A DNA stretch of 64,000 nucleotides from Gemmobacter aquatilis (GTDB taxonomy: Bacteria; Pseudomonadota; Alphaproteobacteria; Rhodobacterales; Rhodobacteraceae): assembly GCF_900110025.1 (NCBI RefSeq), contig NZ_FOCE01000001.1, forward strand, positions 1-64,000. Reading direction: 5' to 3'. Below are positions 35,784 through 45,447 of the stretch, piece by piece (the first letter of the stretch is position 1; each line of letters opens with the position of its first letter). The notes under the pieces are model-generated. The model ran no database searches. It was not told where the DNA came from and worked only from the letters and a program-made list of their open reading frames with translations. A program made the position numbers and the translations under genes.

Positions 35784-36843
35784 GGCCCAGCCTCCGTGCC
35801 TTTGCGGACAGCGTTGCAGGGTCAAACCCCTGCGGCGCCAGAACCACCAGCCGCCCGACGGCATGGCCCTGAATCGGATCGACCTGCGCCTGCACCAGCC
35901 GCAGACCCGGCGCCAGAACGGCCAGATCGGGCGCAGCCTCACCGGCGAAGGGCAGTTCGATCACCTGCAGATCGCCGGGTTCGGCCCGGTCATGCAGCCG
36001 CGCCGACAGATCTTCGGGCAGGGCGCGGGTCAGCGGCGCCAGCAGGGCCTGGGTCGCCGCGTGCTGCGGCCTGGTAAACACCTGCCAGACCGGCCCCATC
36101 TCGGCCACACGGCCCCGCTCCAGCACGACAACCCGGTGGCAGATTTCGCGGATCACGCTCATCTCGTGGGTGATCAGCACCACGGTCAGCCCCAGACGGC
36201 GGTTGATGTCGCGCAGCAGGCGCAGGATCGACAGCGTGGTTTCCGGGTCCAGCGCCGAGGTCGCCTCGTCACACAGCAGGATTTCGGGGCGCATCACCAG
36301 CGCGCGGGCAATGCCCACCCGCTGTTTCTGCCCGCCCGACAGGCGCGAGGGATAGGTGTCTTCCTTGCCCTCCAGCCCGACCAGCCGCAACACCTCGGCC
36401 ACCCGCGCCGCGGCTTCAGCCTGCTGCACGCCCGCGATGCGCAGCGGCAGGGCCACGTTTTCGCGCACCGTCTTGGCCGACAGCAGGTTGAAATGCTGGA
36501 AGATCATGCCGATGCGGCGGCGCAGCCGGATCAGACCGGCCTCACCCAGCCCGGCGATGTCTTCGCCATCCACCAGCACGCGCCCTTCGGTCGGCTGTTC
36601 CAGCCGGTTGATGCTGCGCAGCAGGCTGGATTTCCCGGCGCCCGACCGGCCGATGATGCCGAAAATCTCGCCCGGCTGGATCTCCAGATCAATGTCCTGC
36701 AACGCCTGAACCTCTCCGGCGGACGAGGTGTAGGTCTTGCCCAGCCCCTGAAACTGCACCGAACCGGCGATGCGATGCGCCTGCGCGGCGGAGGCGGCCT
36801 GCGCCCCCGCCTGCGGCAGCGGAATGACAGCCGCGCCGGTCAT
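35764..36843 (-). CDS. metN: Methionine-type ABC transporter ATP-binding protein
   Basis: 359 residues from [23 protein letters not shown] overlap with metQ. Walker [14 protein letters not shown], signature [15 protein letters not shown], Walker [15 protein letters not shown]-loop LITHEMSVI, and a C-terminal ~80-residue NIL/C2-type domain that in MetN senses methionine for trans-inhibition. A ~30-residue Ala/Gln-rich N-terminal extension is unusual. Confidence 0.93.
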   Translation of the reverse strand: MTGAAVIPLPQAGAQAASAAQAHRIAGSVQFQGLGKTYTSSAGEVQALQDIDLEIQPGEIFGIIGRSGAGKSSLLRSINRLEQPTEGRVLVDGEDIAGLGEAGLIRLRRRIGMIFQHFNLLSAKTVRENVALPLRIAGVQQAEAAARVAEVLRLVGLEGKEDTYPSRLSGGQKQRVGIARALVMRPEILLCDEATSALDPETTLSILRLLRDINRRLGLTVVLITHEMSVIREICHRVVVLERGRVAEMGPVWQVFTRPQHAATQALLAPLTRALPEDLSARLHDRAEPGDLQVIELPFAGEAAPDLAVLAPGLRLVQAQVDPIQGHAVGRLVVLAPQGFDPATLSAKARRLGHVAAND

Positions 36844-37646
36844 TTCAGCAACCACGCCAGCACATAGAGCTTGTCGCTGCCCGCAAAGGATGTGTGGATC
36901 TGATCCTTGACCGCCTGCGAGCCATGGAACAGCTTGACGAAGGCCTGAATGCGCGGGTCGTTTTCCTCGCCCGCGCGCGACACGAAGCTGACGTTGAAGA
37001 TCTTGTCCTCGACCCCCGAATAGATCAGCCCCGAGGTCGGATCAAAGGCGCCCGAGGCCACGATGAAATGCGGATAACCCTGCGCCAGATCGACATCGGG
37101 GGTCACATGCACGAGCTGCGGGCCCTCGACCTCGGTGAATTGCAGGTTTTTGGGGTTGGCGGTGATGTCATCCAGCGTGCCCTTGAAGCCCACGCCCTGC
37201 TTCAGCGTGATCAGCCCGGCCTTCTGCAGCAGCAGCAGCCCGCGCCCCTGGTTCACCGGGTCATTGGCCACTGCCACGCTGCCACCTTCGGGAAGTTCGT
37301 CCAGCGATTTGTGTTTCAGCGAGAAGAAGCCGAAGTTCTGCAGGATGCCCGGCGCGACGACGGCAAAGTCATAACCCTTTTCGGCCTCGGTATTCTCCAT
37401 GAAGGGTTGGTGCTGGAAGAAGTTCAGGTCGATGTCCTTGGCATCCAGCGCAAGGTTGGGGGTGTTCCAGTCGGAAAACTCGATCACCTCGACCTCCAGC
37501 CCCTGCGCCTTGGCCTCTTCGGCGGCGACGCCGACAGCATCGGCATAGGCGCCGGGAACGACCCCGATCTTCAGGGTCTCTGCCAGCGAGGGCAAGGCGG
37601 TGGCAAGGGTCAGGGCCGTAGCAAGGGCAAATGATTTCAACGTCAT
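36840..37646 (-). CDS. metQ: Methionine-type ABC transporter substrate-binding protein (NlpA family)
   Basis: 268 residues from [22 protein letters not shown] (signal peptide, cleavage before ETLKIG). No lipobox cysteine, so it is soluble in the periplasm. NlpA family: [58 protein letters not shown]. First gene of metQNI; site D of the sulfur-island element lies 52 bp upstream, so the ligand may be a sulfur compound made scarce together with sulfate. Confidence 0.92.
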   Translation of the reverse strand: MTLKSFALATALTLATALPSLAETLKIGVVPGAYADAVGVAAEEAKAQGLEVEVIEFSDWNTPNLALDAKDIDLNFFQHQPFMENTEAEKGYDFAVVAPGILQNFGFFSLKHKSLDELPEGGSVAVANDPVNQGRGLLLLQKAGLITLKQGVGFKGTLDDITANPKNLQFTEVEGPQLVHVTPDVDLAQGYPHFIVASGAFDPTSGLIYSGVEDKIFNVSFVSRAGEENDPRIQAFVKLFHGSQAVKDQIHTSFAGSDKLYVLAWLLK

Positions 37647-37698
37647 GGCAGGGAATCCTTTCGTGTGGGGAGAGGCTGGTCTGAAGGGGAAGATCAAT

Positions 37699-37717
37699 CA
37701 CGACCAGTTTTGTAGAT
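37699..37717. promoter_or_regulatory. Sulfur-island element, site D (before metQ)
   Basis: On the metQ strand ATCTAC-AAAACTG-GTCGTG; 19 of 22 bases match site C before the msuE-like gene, in the same orientation relative to the gene. Confidence 0.65.
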
Positions 37718-37824
37718 ATAAATCTAGCCCCGCAAACGCCTCACAGCCATTCCAAATTGCTGCACCTGCAAAGCAGGGTTTTTCCCTTTGTCCCCCGAAG
37801 TTGGAAGGAAATTCGCGCGCCGGG

Positions 37825-39252
37825 TCAGCCCGGCTGCGCCGCGATTTGGGGCAATGCGGCCCGAATCTGCACGGCCACATGTTCGGCCCAGGCAGTGACC
37901 TCGGGCACGCCCATCAGTTCGCCCATCGTGCCGCGCGCCAGCGGCCCGGCGACGAACAGGCCCGGCACCGGACCCGCCACCCCGACGGCCTGCCCGTTCT
38001 GTGCGGTGGCCAGCCCAAGGCGCAGCGGGTCGGGCTGCACCAAGCCCAGTGCCGCCAGCGCGGCCAGCGCCGGATTGCCCGCGATCACCTGCCCATGCGC
38101 CGGGCCGGTGGCCAGCACAACCCGATCCACCGTCAGATGCGCCAGTTCTGACTTGCCGCGCGGCCGGATCGTCACCTCGATCCCGCGCGGCTTGCGCTGC
38201 GCGCCGATGATGCGGGCGGCGTGAAAGAAGGCACGCTTGTCCCGCTCGGCCCGCTGCAGCGTGGCATGGGTCTGCGGCGCGATGCGGAAGCGGTGAATGT
38301 CCCACAGGGCGCGCAGATGGCGCAGAAAGCGCTTGCGCTCGGGCTGGGGCAGGGCGGCCCAGATCGCCGGGCCCTGGGCGCGCAACCGATCAAACACCGG
38401 GTGCCAGGTCAGCCCGCACGCGGCATCCGCCCGCAGCGCCGCCCGCACCCGACGCAGCAGGGCCAGCGCGGTGGTGGCGGGGACTGTTGCGAAATCGGCG
38501 GTGGTTTCGGGCTGTTTCGGCCCATGCGGTTGCGACCGCCAGCCGTGGCGCGACAACAGATGCACCGCGCCACGCTGGCCTTGCCGGGCCAGCGTGGCCA
38601 GAATGTCGGCGGCGGTCAGGCCCGATCCCACGATCAGCACCCGATCCTGCGGCGCGATTGCAGCCAGCGCCCCGGGCACCGCGACATCGCTGGTCAGCGC
38701 GGCGTCCCCGGCAAGGTTGGCCAGTTCGGCGGGCAGGGCAGGCGGCGGATGCGACACCGCCAGCACCACCACATCCGCTGCCAGAGGATCGCCGCTGCTG
38801 CCCTGCAGCAGATAGCGCCCCGCCTCGGTGGTGATGCCGGTCACCGTCTCGCGGCGATGGGTGATCCGCCCCGCCTCGAGGGCCGTGGCCAGATGCGCGG
38901 CAACATATTGTCCAAAGACTGCGCGGGGGGCGAACACCTCGCCCGCCAACGTGGCACTGCCCGGCGGCAGGCTGGGCGCGGCAGACGAGGCGAGCCAGGT
39001 CCTGAAATGCAAGGGGTCGGCGCTGACCAGCGTCATACGGTGATCGGGCACGTTCAGCCGGTGATCCGGGTCCGGGGTGGAATAGGCCAGACCGCGCCCC
39101 AGATCGGGCCGTGGCTCGAACACCACGATCTCTGCCTCGGTCGCGCCATGCGCCAGATGCCAGGCCACGGCGGCACCGCTATACCCGCCGCCAACGATGG
39201 CGATGACGGGGCGGCAGGGGGCGGGTGTGATATCCGCACGGTTCACATACAT
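37825..39252 (-). CDS. FAD/NAD(P)-binding oxidoreductase (NAD_binding_9 type)
   Basis: 475 residues. N-terminal dinucleotide fold VIAIVGGGYSGAAVAWHLA with GRGLAYSTPDPDHRLNVPDHRM, a second fold DRVLIVGSGLTAADILATLARQG, and a C-terminal GLFVAGPLARGTMGELMGVPEV FAD contact. It resembles the flavoprotein family related to hydroxylases that make N- or S-oxygenated products; actual substrate unknown. It follows the hypothetical gene at 39347 in the same direction and lies between two sulfur-island elements, which suggests a role in sulfur metabolism. Confidence 0.8.
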   Translation of the reverse strand: MYVNRADITPAPCRPVIAIVGGGYSGAAVAWHLAHGATEAEIVVFEPRPDLGRGLAYSTPDPDHRLNVPDHRMTLVSADPLHFRTWLASSAAPSLPPGSATLAGEVFAPRAVFGQYVAAHLATALEAGRITHRRETVTGITTEAGRYLLQGSSGDPLAADVVVLAVSHPPPALPAELANLAGDAALTSDVAVPGALAAIAPQDRVLIVGSGLTAADILATLARQGQRGAVHLLSRHGWRSQPHGPKQPETTADFATVPATTALALLRRVRAALRADAACGLTWHPVFDRLRAQGPAIWAALPQPERKRFLRHLRALWDIHRFRIAPQTHATLQRAERDKRAFFHAARIIGAQRKPRGIEVTIRPRGKSELAHLTVDRVVLATGPAHGQVIAGNPALAALAALGLVQPDPLRLGLATAQNGQAVGVAGPVPGLFVAGPLARGTMGELMGVPEVTAWAEHVAVQIRAALPQIAAQPG

Positions 39253-39346
39253 GGGCAGGTTCCCTTCTGGTCTGAAATGCAGCGCGCTGCCCTGCGATGC
39301 AGGGCAGCGGATGAAAGTGATCGGATCGGACAGCCGGGCATGGGCA

Positions 39347-39850
39347 TCACGTCATCGCCAGCCCTGCGTCCTGCCGCAGGGACAGCAGGCTGGCGAGCCC
39401 CATCAGCGCCGCGACCAGACGGTTCCGCCGCTGCCGCTGATCCTTGACCGCGCAGTGCAGGTGTTCGGCCAATGCCCGCGTTGTGATGGCCCCCGCCGGA
39501 TTCGCGTTTTCCGTCAGGACAAAGGTGATCCGCGCCGCGCCGCGCAGGCTGGCGACATCCGGCAGGCTGTCAAACACCGGGTCGATCAGCCGGATCGTGC
39601 GGCTGGCCAGATGCGGCCACTCGGCCAGAACCTGCAGGATCAGCCCGGCCATGGCACCGCGCGCCGTGATTTCCGACGCCGGATGGAACAGCAGGGTTTC
39701 CGCGATTTCAAACGGATGGGGCAAAGGCCCCCCGGCTGCCCCCGGATCAAAGGCCATGGGCCGACTTTGGCCCGGGGCGTGGCGCGCATCGTTGGCGCAA
39801 GCCATCCGCCGAAACGCCCGAGCGGTTTCCTCTGCGTGAAGATTTGCCAT
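39347..39850 (-). CDS. Hypothetical protein, 167 residues
   Basis: Start chosen at MANLHAEETARAFRRMA (39850), which has GGGAG 9 nt upstream; a longer form from 39925 lacks a ribosome site. Mostly helical, with FEIAETLLFHPASEITARGAMAGLILQVLAEW and a hydrophobic C-terminal stretch LVAALMGLASLLSLRQ. No family recognised. Probably co-transcribed with the FAD protein 94 bp downstream; site E lies 33 bp upstream of its start. Confidence 0.6.
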   Translation of the reverse strand: MANLHAEETARAFRRMACANDARHAPGQSRPMAFDPGAAGGPLPHPFEIAETLLFHPASEITARGAMAGLILQVLAEWPHLASRTIRLIDPVFDSLPDVASLRGAARITFVLTENANPAGAITTRALAEHLHCAVKDQRQRRNRLVAALMGLASLLSLRQDAGLAMT

Positions 39851-39883
39851 TTGCACCAACTCCCTCTCGTCTGGATGTATTAA

Positions 39884-39902
39884 ATCTACCTCTCTTGTCG
39901 TG
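39884..39902. promoter_or_regulatory. Sulfur-island element, site E
   Basis: ATCTAC-CTCTCTT-GTCGTG on the plus strand, upstream of the minus-strand hypothetical gene. Both half-sites equal those of sites C and D; the spacer is unrelated, which argues for protein recognition of the half-sites. Confidence 0.6.
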
Positions 39903-40257
39903 TTTTTTGGTTCTCTTTTGTCCATGCCGCACAGGGTGGTTTTCTTGTTTGCCCCCGCTATCACAGGGTTTTCGCCGACATGCCCCATCGGGCGGGGGGA
40001 GCGGCACGCGCGGACGGAGGGGGCGATTCGCCCGCTCATCCGCCGCAGAGCGTGAAAGCGGGCATGTCATCACCATGCGCGCGTCTGTCATGCAGAGCGC
40101 AGCGCCAGATGACCTTCGACAACCGCCGACACCCGAAGCGGTGGCGGCGTGACCGAGGCGGATAATCAATTGGAAAACGCCCGGACCCTGTTCAGCGCAA
40201 CCGGACCATCTGTCACAGACGCGACCCGGCGTCGGGGGCAGGCCGTTCAGCCCTCGG
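39903..40257. other. Intergenic region between the sulfur island and the rha locus
   Basis: 355 bp with no supported gene. T-rich near 39903-39960, then GC-rich with short open frames that are Arg-rich and lack ribosome sites. No clear terminator for rhaK was found. Nothing else seen. Confidence 0.5.
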
Positions 40258-41616
40258 TCACCGTGCCAAAAGGCTGTGCCAGCGCCGCGCATATTGAAGG
40301 TAGCGTGGCCCGTCGATCTCTGGACCATAGCGCAGCGTCGCATGTGGCGCGGCAGTTCGCAGCATCAACAGCGCCGCGCCAATTGCGGTGCCGGTGGTCG
40401 ATGCGGCTGTTTCCACACCCTCGGGCCGCAGGCTGGCCAGCATGTCAAGGTAATCGGAGTTACGGGCGAAAGGGCCCTCCACAATGACAGGCCCCCGCGC
40501 GCCGATCAGGCTCAGGCAGGTGTCGGTCATCAGTGCCAGATACCAGGACAGCGCCACCCGCTTTTGACCGGAGGTCCGGGGCTGCGCTGTCCAGGCCATC
40601 TGCCGCCCCGCGAAGGGGCCGGACGCGGGTTCAACGGCCGGCAGCAGGGCGAGCCCGGCCGCCAAGACCTGCGCCCGGTCTTCCGGCAGGATACTGTTGC
40701 CCAACCCGGCGGCGATGATCTCAAACTCCCGCCCGCCCATGAAACGCGCCGAAGGCACGGGTTGGCCCAGGGCGCTGACATTGACCAGCACATCCCGCGT
40801 GGCGTCCAGAAGGGTGGTTTCGGCGCCCACCGCCATCGACACCACCCATGTCCCCGTGGAAACCACCGCGAAAGGGCCCGTCCGCGCCCTGAGATATGGG
40901 TAGATCGAGGCATTGGAATCATGAATGCCGACGCTGACGGGAGTACCCGCCGGGATACCTGTTTGCGCCGCCACCTTGTGCAAAAGCCCGCCCAGACGCG
41001 CGCCCGGCAGCCGGGCCGGTGCCAGAACGCCCGCAAGCCCCAGCTTTTCGACAAGCGTGGAAAACTGCCCTTGCCAAGGGTTCCACAAATCGGAGTGACA
41101 GCCCAGGGAGGACACGTCAGAGGCCAGCTCGCCGGTCAGAAGAAAGCCCCAATACTGCGGATAGGTCACAATCGCATGGGTCCGCGCCCGCAATCCGGGA
41201 TCGGTGGCAAGCTGCCAATACAGTTGCGCCCCAAGGTTCAGCCCCATGGCCAGACGCGGCGACCCGGTTTCGGCAAAATCCGGGCGCAGCGCGTCATAGG
41301 CCGCAGCCATTGCATCGGGGCCGGGGTGTTCATAGTCCAGCATGGGGGCAGCAAGCCCGCCCGCTGCATCCAGAAACACCGCCGCAGCCCCATGGGTCGT
41401 CACCGAAATCGCGGCAATGCCGTAATCACGGTGAAACTGCGCCAGCCCGGACAGCAGAAATTGCCAATGCCCGTCCAGATCGAAATGCGGCCAGGGCGGA
41501 CCCGGCAACACCGAGTTGGGGCGTGTGATCACCGCCCGTTCGGCAAGGGTTTCGGCATCGACCAGCGCCAGCTTGGCATTGGTCTTGCCGATGTCGATGA
41601 CGGCGATATGTGTCAT
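40258..41616 (-). CDS. rhaK: Rhamnose-locus FGGY sugar kinase (RhaK)
   Basis: 452 residues from MTHIAVIDIGKTNAKLALVD. FGGY fold: phosphate-1 IDIGKTNAKLAL, VSVGIHDSNASIYPYL and AVVSTGTWVVSMAVG in the centre, VIVEGPFARNSDYLDMLASL adenosine-binding region. In Rhizobium leguminosarum RhaK is the kinase of this locus and is also needed for rhamnose uptake by the ABC importer. Last gene of rhaRSTPQUK, 10 bp after rhaU. Confidence 0.92.
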   Translation of the reverse strand: MTHIAVIDIGKTNAKLALVDAETLAERAVITRPNSVLPGPPWPHFDLDGHWQFLLSGLAQFHRDYGIAAISVTTHGAAAVFLDAAGGLAAPMLDYEHPGPDAMAAAYDALRPDFAETGSPRLAMGLNLGAQLYWQLATDPGLRARTHAIVTYPQYWGFLLTGELASDVSSLGCHSDLWNPWQGQFSTLVEKLGLAGVLAPARLPGARLGGLLHKVAAQTGIPAGTPVSVGIHDSNASIYPYLRARTGPFAVVSTGTWVVSMAVGAETTLLDATRDVLVNVSALGQPVPSARFMGGREFEIIAAGLGNSILPEDRAQVLAAGLALLPAVEPASGPFAGRQMAWTAQPRTSGQKRVALSWYLALMTDTCLSLIGARGPVIVEGPFARNSDYLDMLASLRPEGVETAASTTGTAIGAALLMLRTAAPHATLRYGPEIDGPRYLQYARRWHSLLAR

Positions 41617-41626
41617 GTCCAGATCA

Positions 41627-41941
41627 TCATGGCATATGGAATACCGGAACCAGCGGCACCGCCACGGGTTCGCTATCGGCATGGGTTTCCATGATATCGG
41701 CCATATGCGCCCACCAGCGTTTCATCACCGCTGACTCGGACAACGCCGCCATGCCATGATCCTTGCGCCGCAACAGAACCCCGAACAGAATACTGGTTTC
41801 GGGATCAAGGTAGATGGAATAATCCTTCACCCCCGCCCCGTGCAGCAGCTCCACCAGTTCCGGCCAGATCTCGTCATGGCGCTTCTGGTATTCCGCCGCA
41901 CAGCCGGGGGTCAGCTTCATCTTGAAGGCGTATTTTTCCAT
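41627..41941 (-). CDS. rhaU: L-rhamnose mutarotase
   Basis: 104 residues ([29 protein letters not shown]...[23 protein letters not shown]...[15 protein letters not shown]). Dimeric alpha/beta ferredoxin-like fold; the early His (KRHDEIWPE), Tyr in YSIYLD and WW pair are the rhamnose-contact positions. Interconverts alpha and beta anomers of L-rhamnose. Start overlaps the rhaQ stop. Confidence 0.95.
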   Translation of the reverse strand: MEKYAFKMKLTPGCAAEYQKRHDEIWPELVELLHGAGVKDYSIYLDPETSILFGVLLRRKDHGMAALSESAVMKRWWAHMADIMETHADSEPVAVPLVPVFHMP

Positions 41942-42918
41942 CACTTCCTCCGCAACAGCTTTGGCACGGCGATGACGCCGATCAGCAGGAACCCGAGGAA
42001 GATGCTCATCACGATCCCGGGCACGTTCAGCAGGCCAAAACCGAAGGTCACCATCCCCATGATGAAGGCCGCAAGCACGACGCCCGGAATGCTGCCCGAC
42101 CCGCCCAGAATATTGACGCCGCCCAGCACAACCATCGTCACCACCTCCAACTCCATCCCCGCCGCGATGGAGGGACGGGTGGAGCCAAGCCGCGAGGTCA
42201 GGCAGACCGCCGCAATGCCCGACGTCAGGCCGGTCAGAAGGAACAGGATGAACCGCACGCGATCCACCCGGATGCCGGAAAACAGCGCGGCGGTGGGATT
42301 GTTGCCAATGGCGTAAACCGCACGGCCAAAGGTGCTGCGGTGTTGCAGCGCCCAGAAGGCCACAGCCAGCAGAGCAAACAGCACCAGTTCAAACGAGACT
42401 ACCCACCACACATAGCCTTGCCCGAAGAAGGCGAAGGATTCGGGATATCCGGTGAAGGCCTCATCCCCCAGAATGATATAGCTGACACCGCGAAACAGGC
42501 TCATCGTGCCGATTGTCACGACGATCGAGGGCAGTTTCAGTCCGGCGACCAGAAAGCCGTTCACGGCGCCGCACAGCAGGCCCACCGTCAAGCCCACCCC
42601 CACCAGAACCGGCGTGCCAAACCCCGCCGACATGGCGATCCCCATCGCGGTCGAGGCCAGCGCGATGATCGAGGCAACCGACAGATCAATCTCGCCCGCG
42701 ATGATCAGCATGGCCATGGCAAAGGCGATCATCGCCTTTTCGGTAAAATTGAAGGTGGCATCCGACAGGTTCCACACATTCAGGAAATAGGGCGAGGCGA
42801 AAGAGTTCGCCAGAAAGATCAGGACAAGGACAACGATCAGCAGGGCTTCCCAGCTGCGCAGAAACCGCGCAAATCCGGTTTGCAGGCGATCAGGAACGAT
42901 ACGAACTTGAGCCGTCAT
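41941..42918 (-). CDS. rhaQ: L-rhamnose ABC transporter permease RhaQ
   Basis: 325 residues, ribose-type (BPD_transp_2) permease. [21 protein letters not shown] is the family motif; [32 protein letters not shown] follows. Immediately after rhaP (no spacer). Confidence 0.93.
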   Translation of the reverse strand: MTAQVRIVPDRLQTGFARFLRSWEALLIVVLVLIFLANSFASPYFLNVWNLSDATFNFTEKAMIAFAMAMLIIAGEIDLSVASIIALASTAMGIAMSAGFGTPVLVGVGLTVGLLCGAVNGFLVAGLKLPSIVVTIGTMSLFRGVSYIILGDEAFTGYPESFAFFGQGYVWWVVSFELVLFALLAVAFWALQHRSTFGRAVYAIGNNPTAALFSGIRVDRVRFILFLLTGLTSGIAAVCLTSRLGSTRPSIAAGMELEVVTMVVLGGVNILGGSGSIPGVVLAAFIMGMVTFGFGLLNVPGIVMSIFLGFLLIGVIAVPKLLRRK

Positions 42919-43887
42919 TTACGCCTCCGCCTGTTTCAGGATGATCCGCCCGCGGGGGCGGTTTTGCAGGGCATTGAAGGCCACCGCCAGTATGATCGCG
43001 CTGCCCGAGATCGCCATTTGCCAGAAGGGGGAAATGCCGATCACCGGCAGGGCATTCTTGATGATGCCAAGGAAAATGCAGCCGAGGAAAAGCCCGGTCA
43101 CGCTGCCCATCCCGCCCGCAATCGAAACTCCGCCGATCACACAGGCCGCCACCACGTCCAGCTCAAACCCGCCCGCCACATCGACATAGGCCACGGCATA
43201 GCGGCTGACCCAAAGGTACCCCGTCAACCCTGCAAGCGCGCCAGATATGGCGAAGGCGGCGAACTGGCTGCGGCCCACATTGATGCCCGCATAGACCGCC
43301 GCGTGCGGGTTGCCGCCCACCGCATAGAACGACCGCCCCAGGACACTGCGCGTCAGCACCACACCAAAAGCCAGCAATATGGCAATCGCCGTCCACCCCA
43401 TGACCGGAAGCCCCAGCACAGGCAGGCGGGGCAGGGCCTTGAAACCATCCGTCATCTCATGGGCGTTGATCCATTTGCCCCCCGTCATCAGAAAGATGAT
43501 GCCGCGATAGATGGTCATGGTGCCAAGCGTCACAACGATGGAGGGGATACCCGCCTTCCACACCAACAGCCCGTTCACCATGCCAAGGCCCATCCCCAGC
43601 GCGACCGCCATCGGCACGATCAGCACGAGGGGCACGCCCATGCCGTTGAGCAGCGCCGCGACCATGCCCGACAGGGCGAGGGTGGCCGCGACCGACAGGT
43701 CGATGCATTTGGTCAGGATGACGATCATCTGCCCCACGGCCAGGATCATCAGGGGAGCCGTGTCATTGAACACATTGGCCAGATTGCCGATGCTGACAAA
43801 GGCCGGAAAGCGATAGGCAATCCCCGCCGTCATCACCACAATCACCAGCACAAGCAAAGCCTCGCGCGATTTCATCAGGGCTTTCAT
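42919..43887 (-). CDS. rhaP: L-rhamnose ABC transporter permease RhaP
   Basis: 322 residues, ribose-type permease: MIVILTKCIDLSVAATLALSGM, NGLLVWKAGIPSIVVTLGTMTIYRGIIFL, GGVSIAGGMGSVTGLFLGCIFLGII. Its start overlaps the end of rhaT (ATGA). Heteromeric channel with RhaQ. Confidence 0.93.
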   Translation of the reverse strand: MKALMKSREALLVLVIVVMTAGIAYRFPAFVSIGNLANVFNDTAPLMILAVGQMIVILTKCIDLSVAATLALSGMVAALLNGMGVPLVLIVPMAVALGMGLGMVNGLLVWKAGIPSIVVTLGTMTIYRGIIFLMTGGKWINAHEMTDGFKALPRLPVLGLPVMGWTAIAILLAFGVVLTRSVLGRSFYAVGGNPHAAVYAGINVGRSQFAAFAISGALAGLTGYLWVSRYAVAYVDVAGGFELDVVAACVIGGVSIAGGMGSVTGLFLGCIFLGIIKNALPVIGISPFWQMAISGSAIILAVAFNALQNRPRGRIILKQAEA

Positions 43888-45380
43888 GCCGCCTCCTCAA
43901 TACCTGCCGCCGCGCGGACCAGGGCCTCGGGCGTCATCTGGTCGCCCGCCACTTCCCGCACGATCCGGCCTTCGCGCATGATGATCACCCGATCCGACAT
44001 GCCCAGAACCTCGGGGATTTCGCTGGACACCATGATCACAGCCAAACCTTCCGCGGCCAGTTCCGCCATGAATTCATGCACCGCCGCCTTGGACCCGATG
44101 TCGATGCCCTTGGTCGGCTCGTCCAGAATGACCACGCGGGGTTTGGTGGCCAGCCATTTGGCGATCACCACCTTTTGCTGATTGCCGCCGGAAAGCAGCC
44201 CCACATCCTGATCCAGACTGGCGGCCCGCAAATCCAGACGCCGGGTGTAAGAGCGCGTCAGCGCGAATTCATCGGCCATTTTCAGAAAACCCGCCCGGCT
44301 GGTCCGGCCAAGGCTGGGCAGGGTGACGTTCTGATAGATCGGCAGGCCCTTCACGGCCCCCTGCTTGCCCCGGTCTTCCGGCACATAGACAATCCCCGCT
44401 TCGATCGCATCATGGGTGGAGCGCAGAACGGCGATCTTGCCATCAATCCGGCACGCACCTTTCGAGGGTTTCGTGATGCCAAACAGCGCCTGCATCACCT
44501 CGGACCGGCCCGCCCCGACAAGACCATAGAAGCCCAGAATTTCACCCCGGTGCAGGGTAAAGCCGATATCCTCGAATTCGGTCGGGTGGGCATAGCCTGC
44601 GACCTTCAGCACCTCGGCCCCGATATTATGGGCGCGGGTCGGGAAAATCTGATCGACCGCACGGCCGACCATCATCTGCACAAGCTGGCTCTCGGTCACA
44701 TCGGCCATGACGCCTTCGCCGACGAACTGGCCATCGCGGAACACGGTGTAGCGGTCGGCGATCCGAAAGATCTCGTCAAACTTGTGGCTGATGAAGAGAA
44801 TGGCTTTGCCTTGCGCCTTCAGCGTATCGACAAGCTCGTAAAGCTCGTGGATTTCCTTGTGGCTCAGCGCGGCGGTGGGTTCATCCATGATCACCACCCG
44901 CGCCTCGATGCTCAGCGCACGCGCAATGGCGACCAGATGCTTCGAGGCAATCCCCAACTCTTTCAGCTTCAGATCCGGGTCCAGCCTGGCCCCGATGGAG
45001 GACAAGAGCCGCTCGGCCCCCGCCCTTTGCGCCGCCAGATCAATCAGGCCAAACCGGCCGCGCGGGGCGTGGCCCAGCCAGATATTCTCGGCCACGGTCA
45101 TCTCATCAAACAGCACGGTTTCCTGATGAATCGCTGTCACCCCGGCCTTTGCCGCCGCATCGGGCGAGGCAAAGCTGGTGACAGCGCCGTCAACGGCGAT
45201 CGAACCGCCATCGGGCTGATAGATCCCGGTCAGAACCTTGACGATTGTCGATTTTCCAGCGCCATTTTCGCCCACAAGGGCCGTCACCTGCCCCGGATAA
45301 AGATCAAGCTGCACATTCTGCAAAGCCTTCACACCCGGAAAGGATTTGGAAATGCCGCGCAGGGACAGAACGGGTTGCAT
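43884..45380 (-). CDS. rhaT: L-rhamnose ABC transporter ATP-binding protein RhaT
   Basis: 498 residues with two nucleotide-binding domains. Domain 1 has Walker A GENGAGKSTIVKVL, Walker [13 protein letters not shown] and H-loop FISHKFDEI; domain 2 has the degenerate Walker A GLVGAGRSEVMQAL usual for RbsA-type proteins but a good signature LSGGNQQKVVIAKWL and Walker B VVILDEPTKGID. This is the Rhizobium RhaT ATPase, not the enterobacterial rhamnose-proton symporter of the same name. Confidence 0.94.
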   Translation of the reverse strand: MQPVLSLRGISKSFPGVKALQNVQLDLYPGQVTALVGENGAGKSTIVKVLTGIYQPDGGSIAVDGAVTSFASPDAAAKAGVTAIHQETVLFDEMTVAENIWLGHAPRGRFGLIDLAAQRAGAERLLSSIGARLDPDLKLKELGIASKHLVAIARALSIEARVVIMDEPTAALSHKEIHELYELVDTLKAQGKAILFISHKFDEIFRIADRYTVFRDGQFVGEGVMADVTESQLVQMMVGRAVDQIFPTRAHNIGAEVLKVAGYAHPTEFEDIGFTLHRGEILGFYGLVGAGRSEVMQALFGITKPSKGACRIDGKIAVLRSTHDAIEAGIVYVPEDRGKQGAVKGLPIYQNVTLPSLGRTSRAGFLKMADEFALTRSYTRRLDLRAASLDQDVGLLSGGNQQKVVIAKWLATKPRVVILDEPTKGIDIGSKAAVHEFMAELAAEGLAVIMVSSEIPEVLGMSDRVIIMREGRIVREVAGDQMTPEALVRAAAGIEEAA

Positions 45381-45400
45381 AGGACATGCCTTTCGATGAG

Positions 45401-45430
45401 AGGCCCGGCGGAACAGCTTCCGCCGGGCCT
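45401..45430. other. Hairpin between rhaS and rhaT
   Basis: AGGCCCGGCGGA-ACAGCT-TCCGCCGGGCCT, a 12-bp perfect stem in the 67-bp rhaS-rhaT gap. No T-run. Likely protects the rhaS mRNA 3' end and lowers expression of downstream transporter genes relative to the binding protein. Confidence 0.65.
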
Positions 45431-45447
45431 GAACCTGTCAAGGATGA

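Noticed and set aside
35254-36867. A 537-codon plus-strand open frame opposite metI and metN
   Set aside because: metN and metI on the other strand have full ABC motifs and coupled starts; this frame has none.
37647-37824. SAM riboswitch before metQ
   Set aside because: No pseudoknot-like or four-way-junction pattern was found by eye; the only clear element is the 19-bp inverted repeat.
42340-44181. A 613-codon plus-strand open frame opposite rhaQ, rhaP and rhaT
   Set aside because: Antisense shadow of three overlapping transporter genes; no motif or start signal.
43884-45380. rhaT as the enterobacterial rhamnose-proton symporter
   Set aside because: The product has two ABC ATPase domains; the name follows the Rhizobium locus, where rhaT encodes the importer ATPase.
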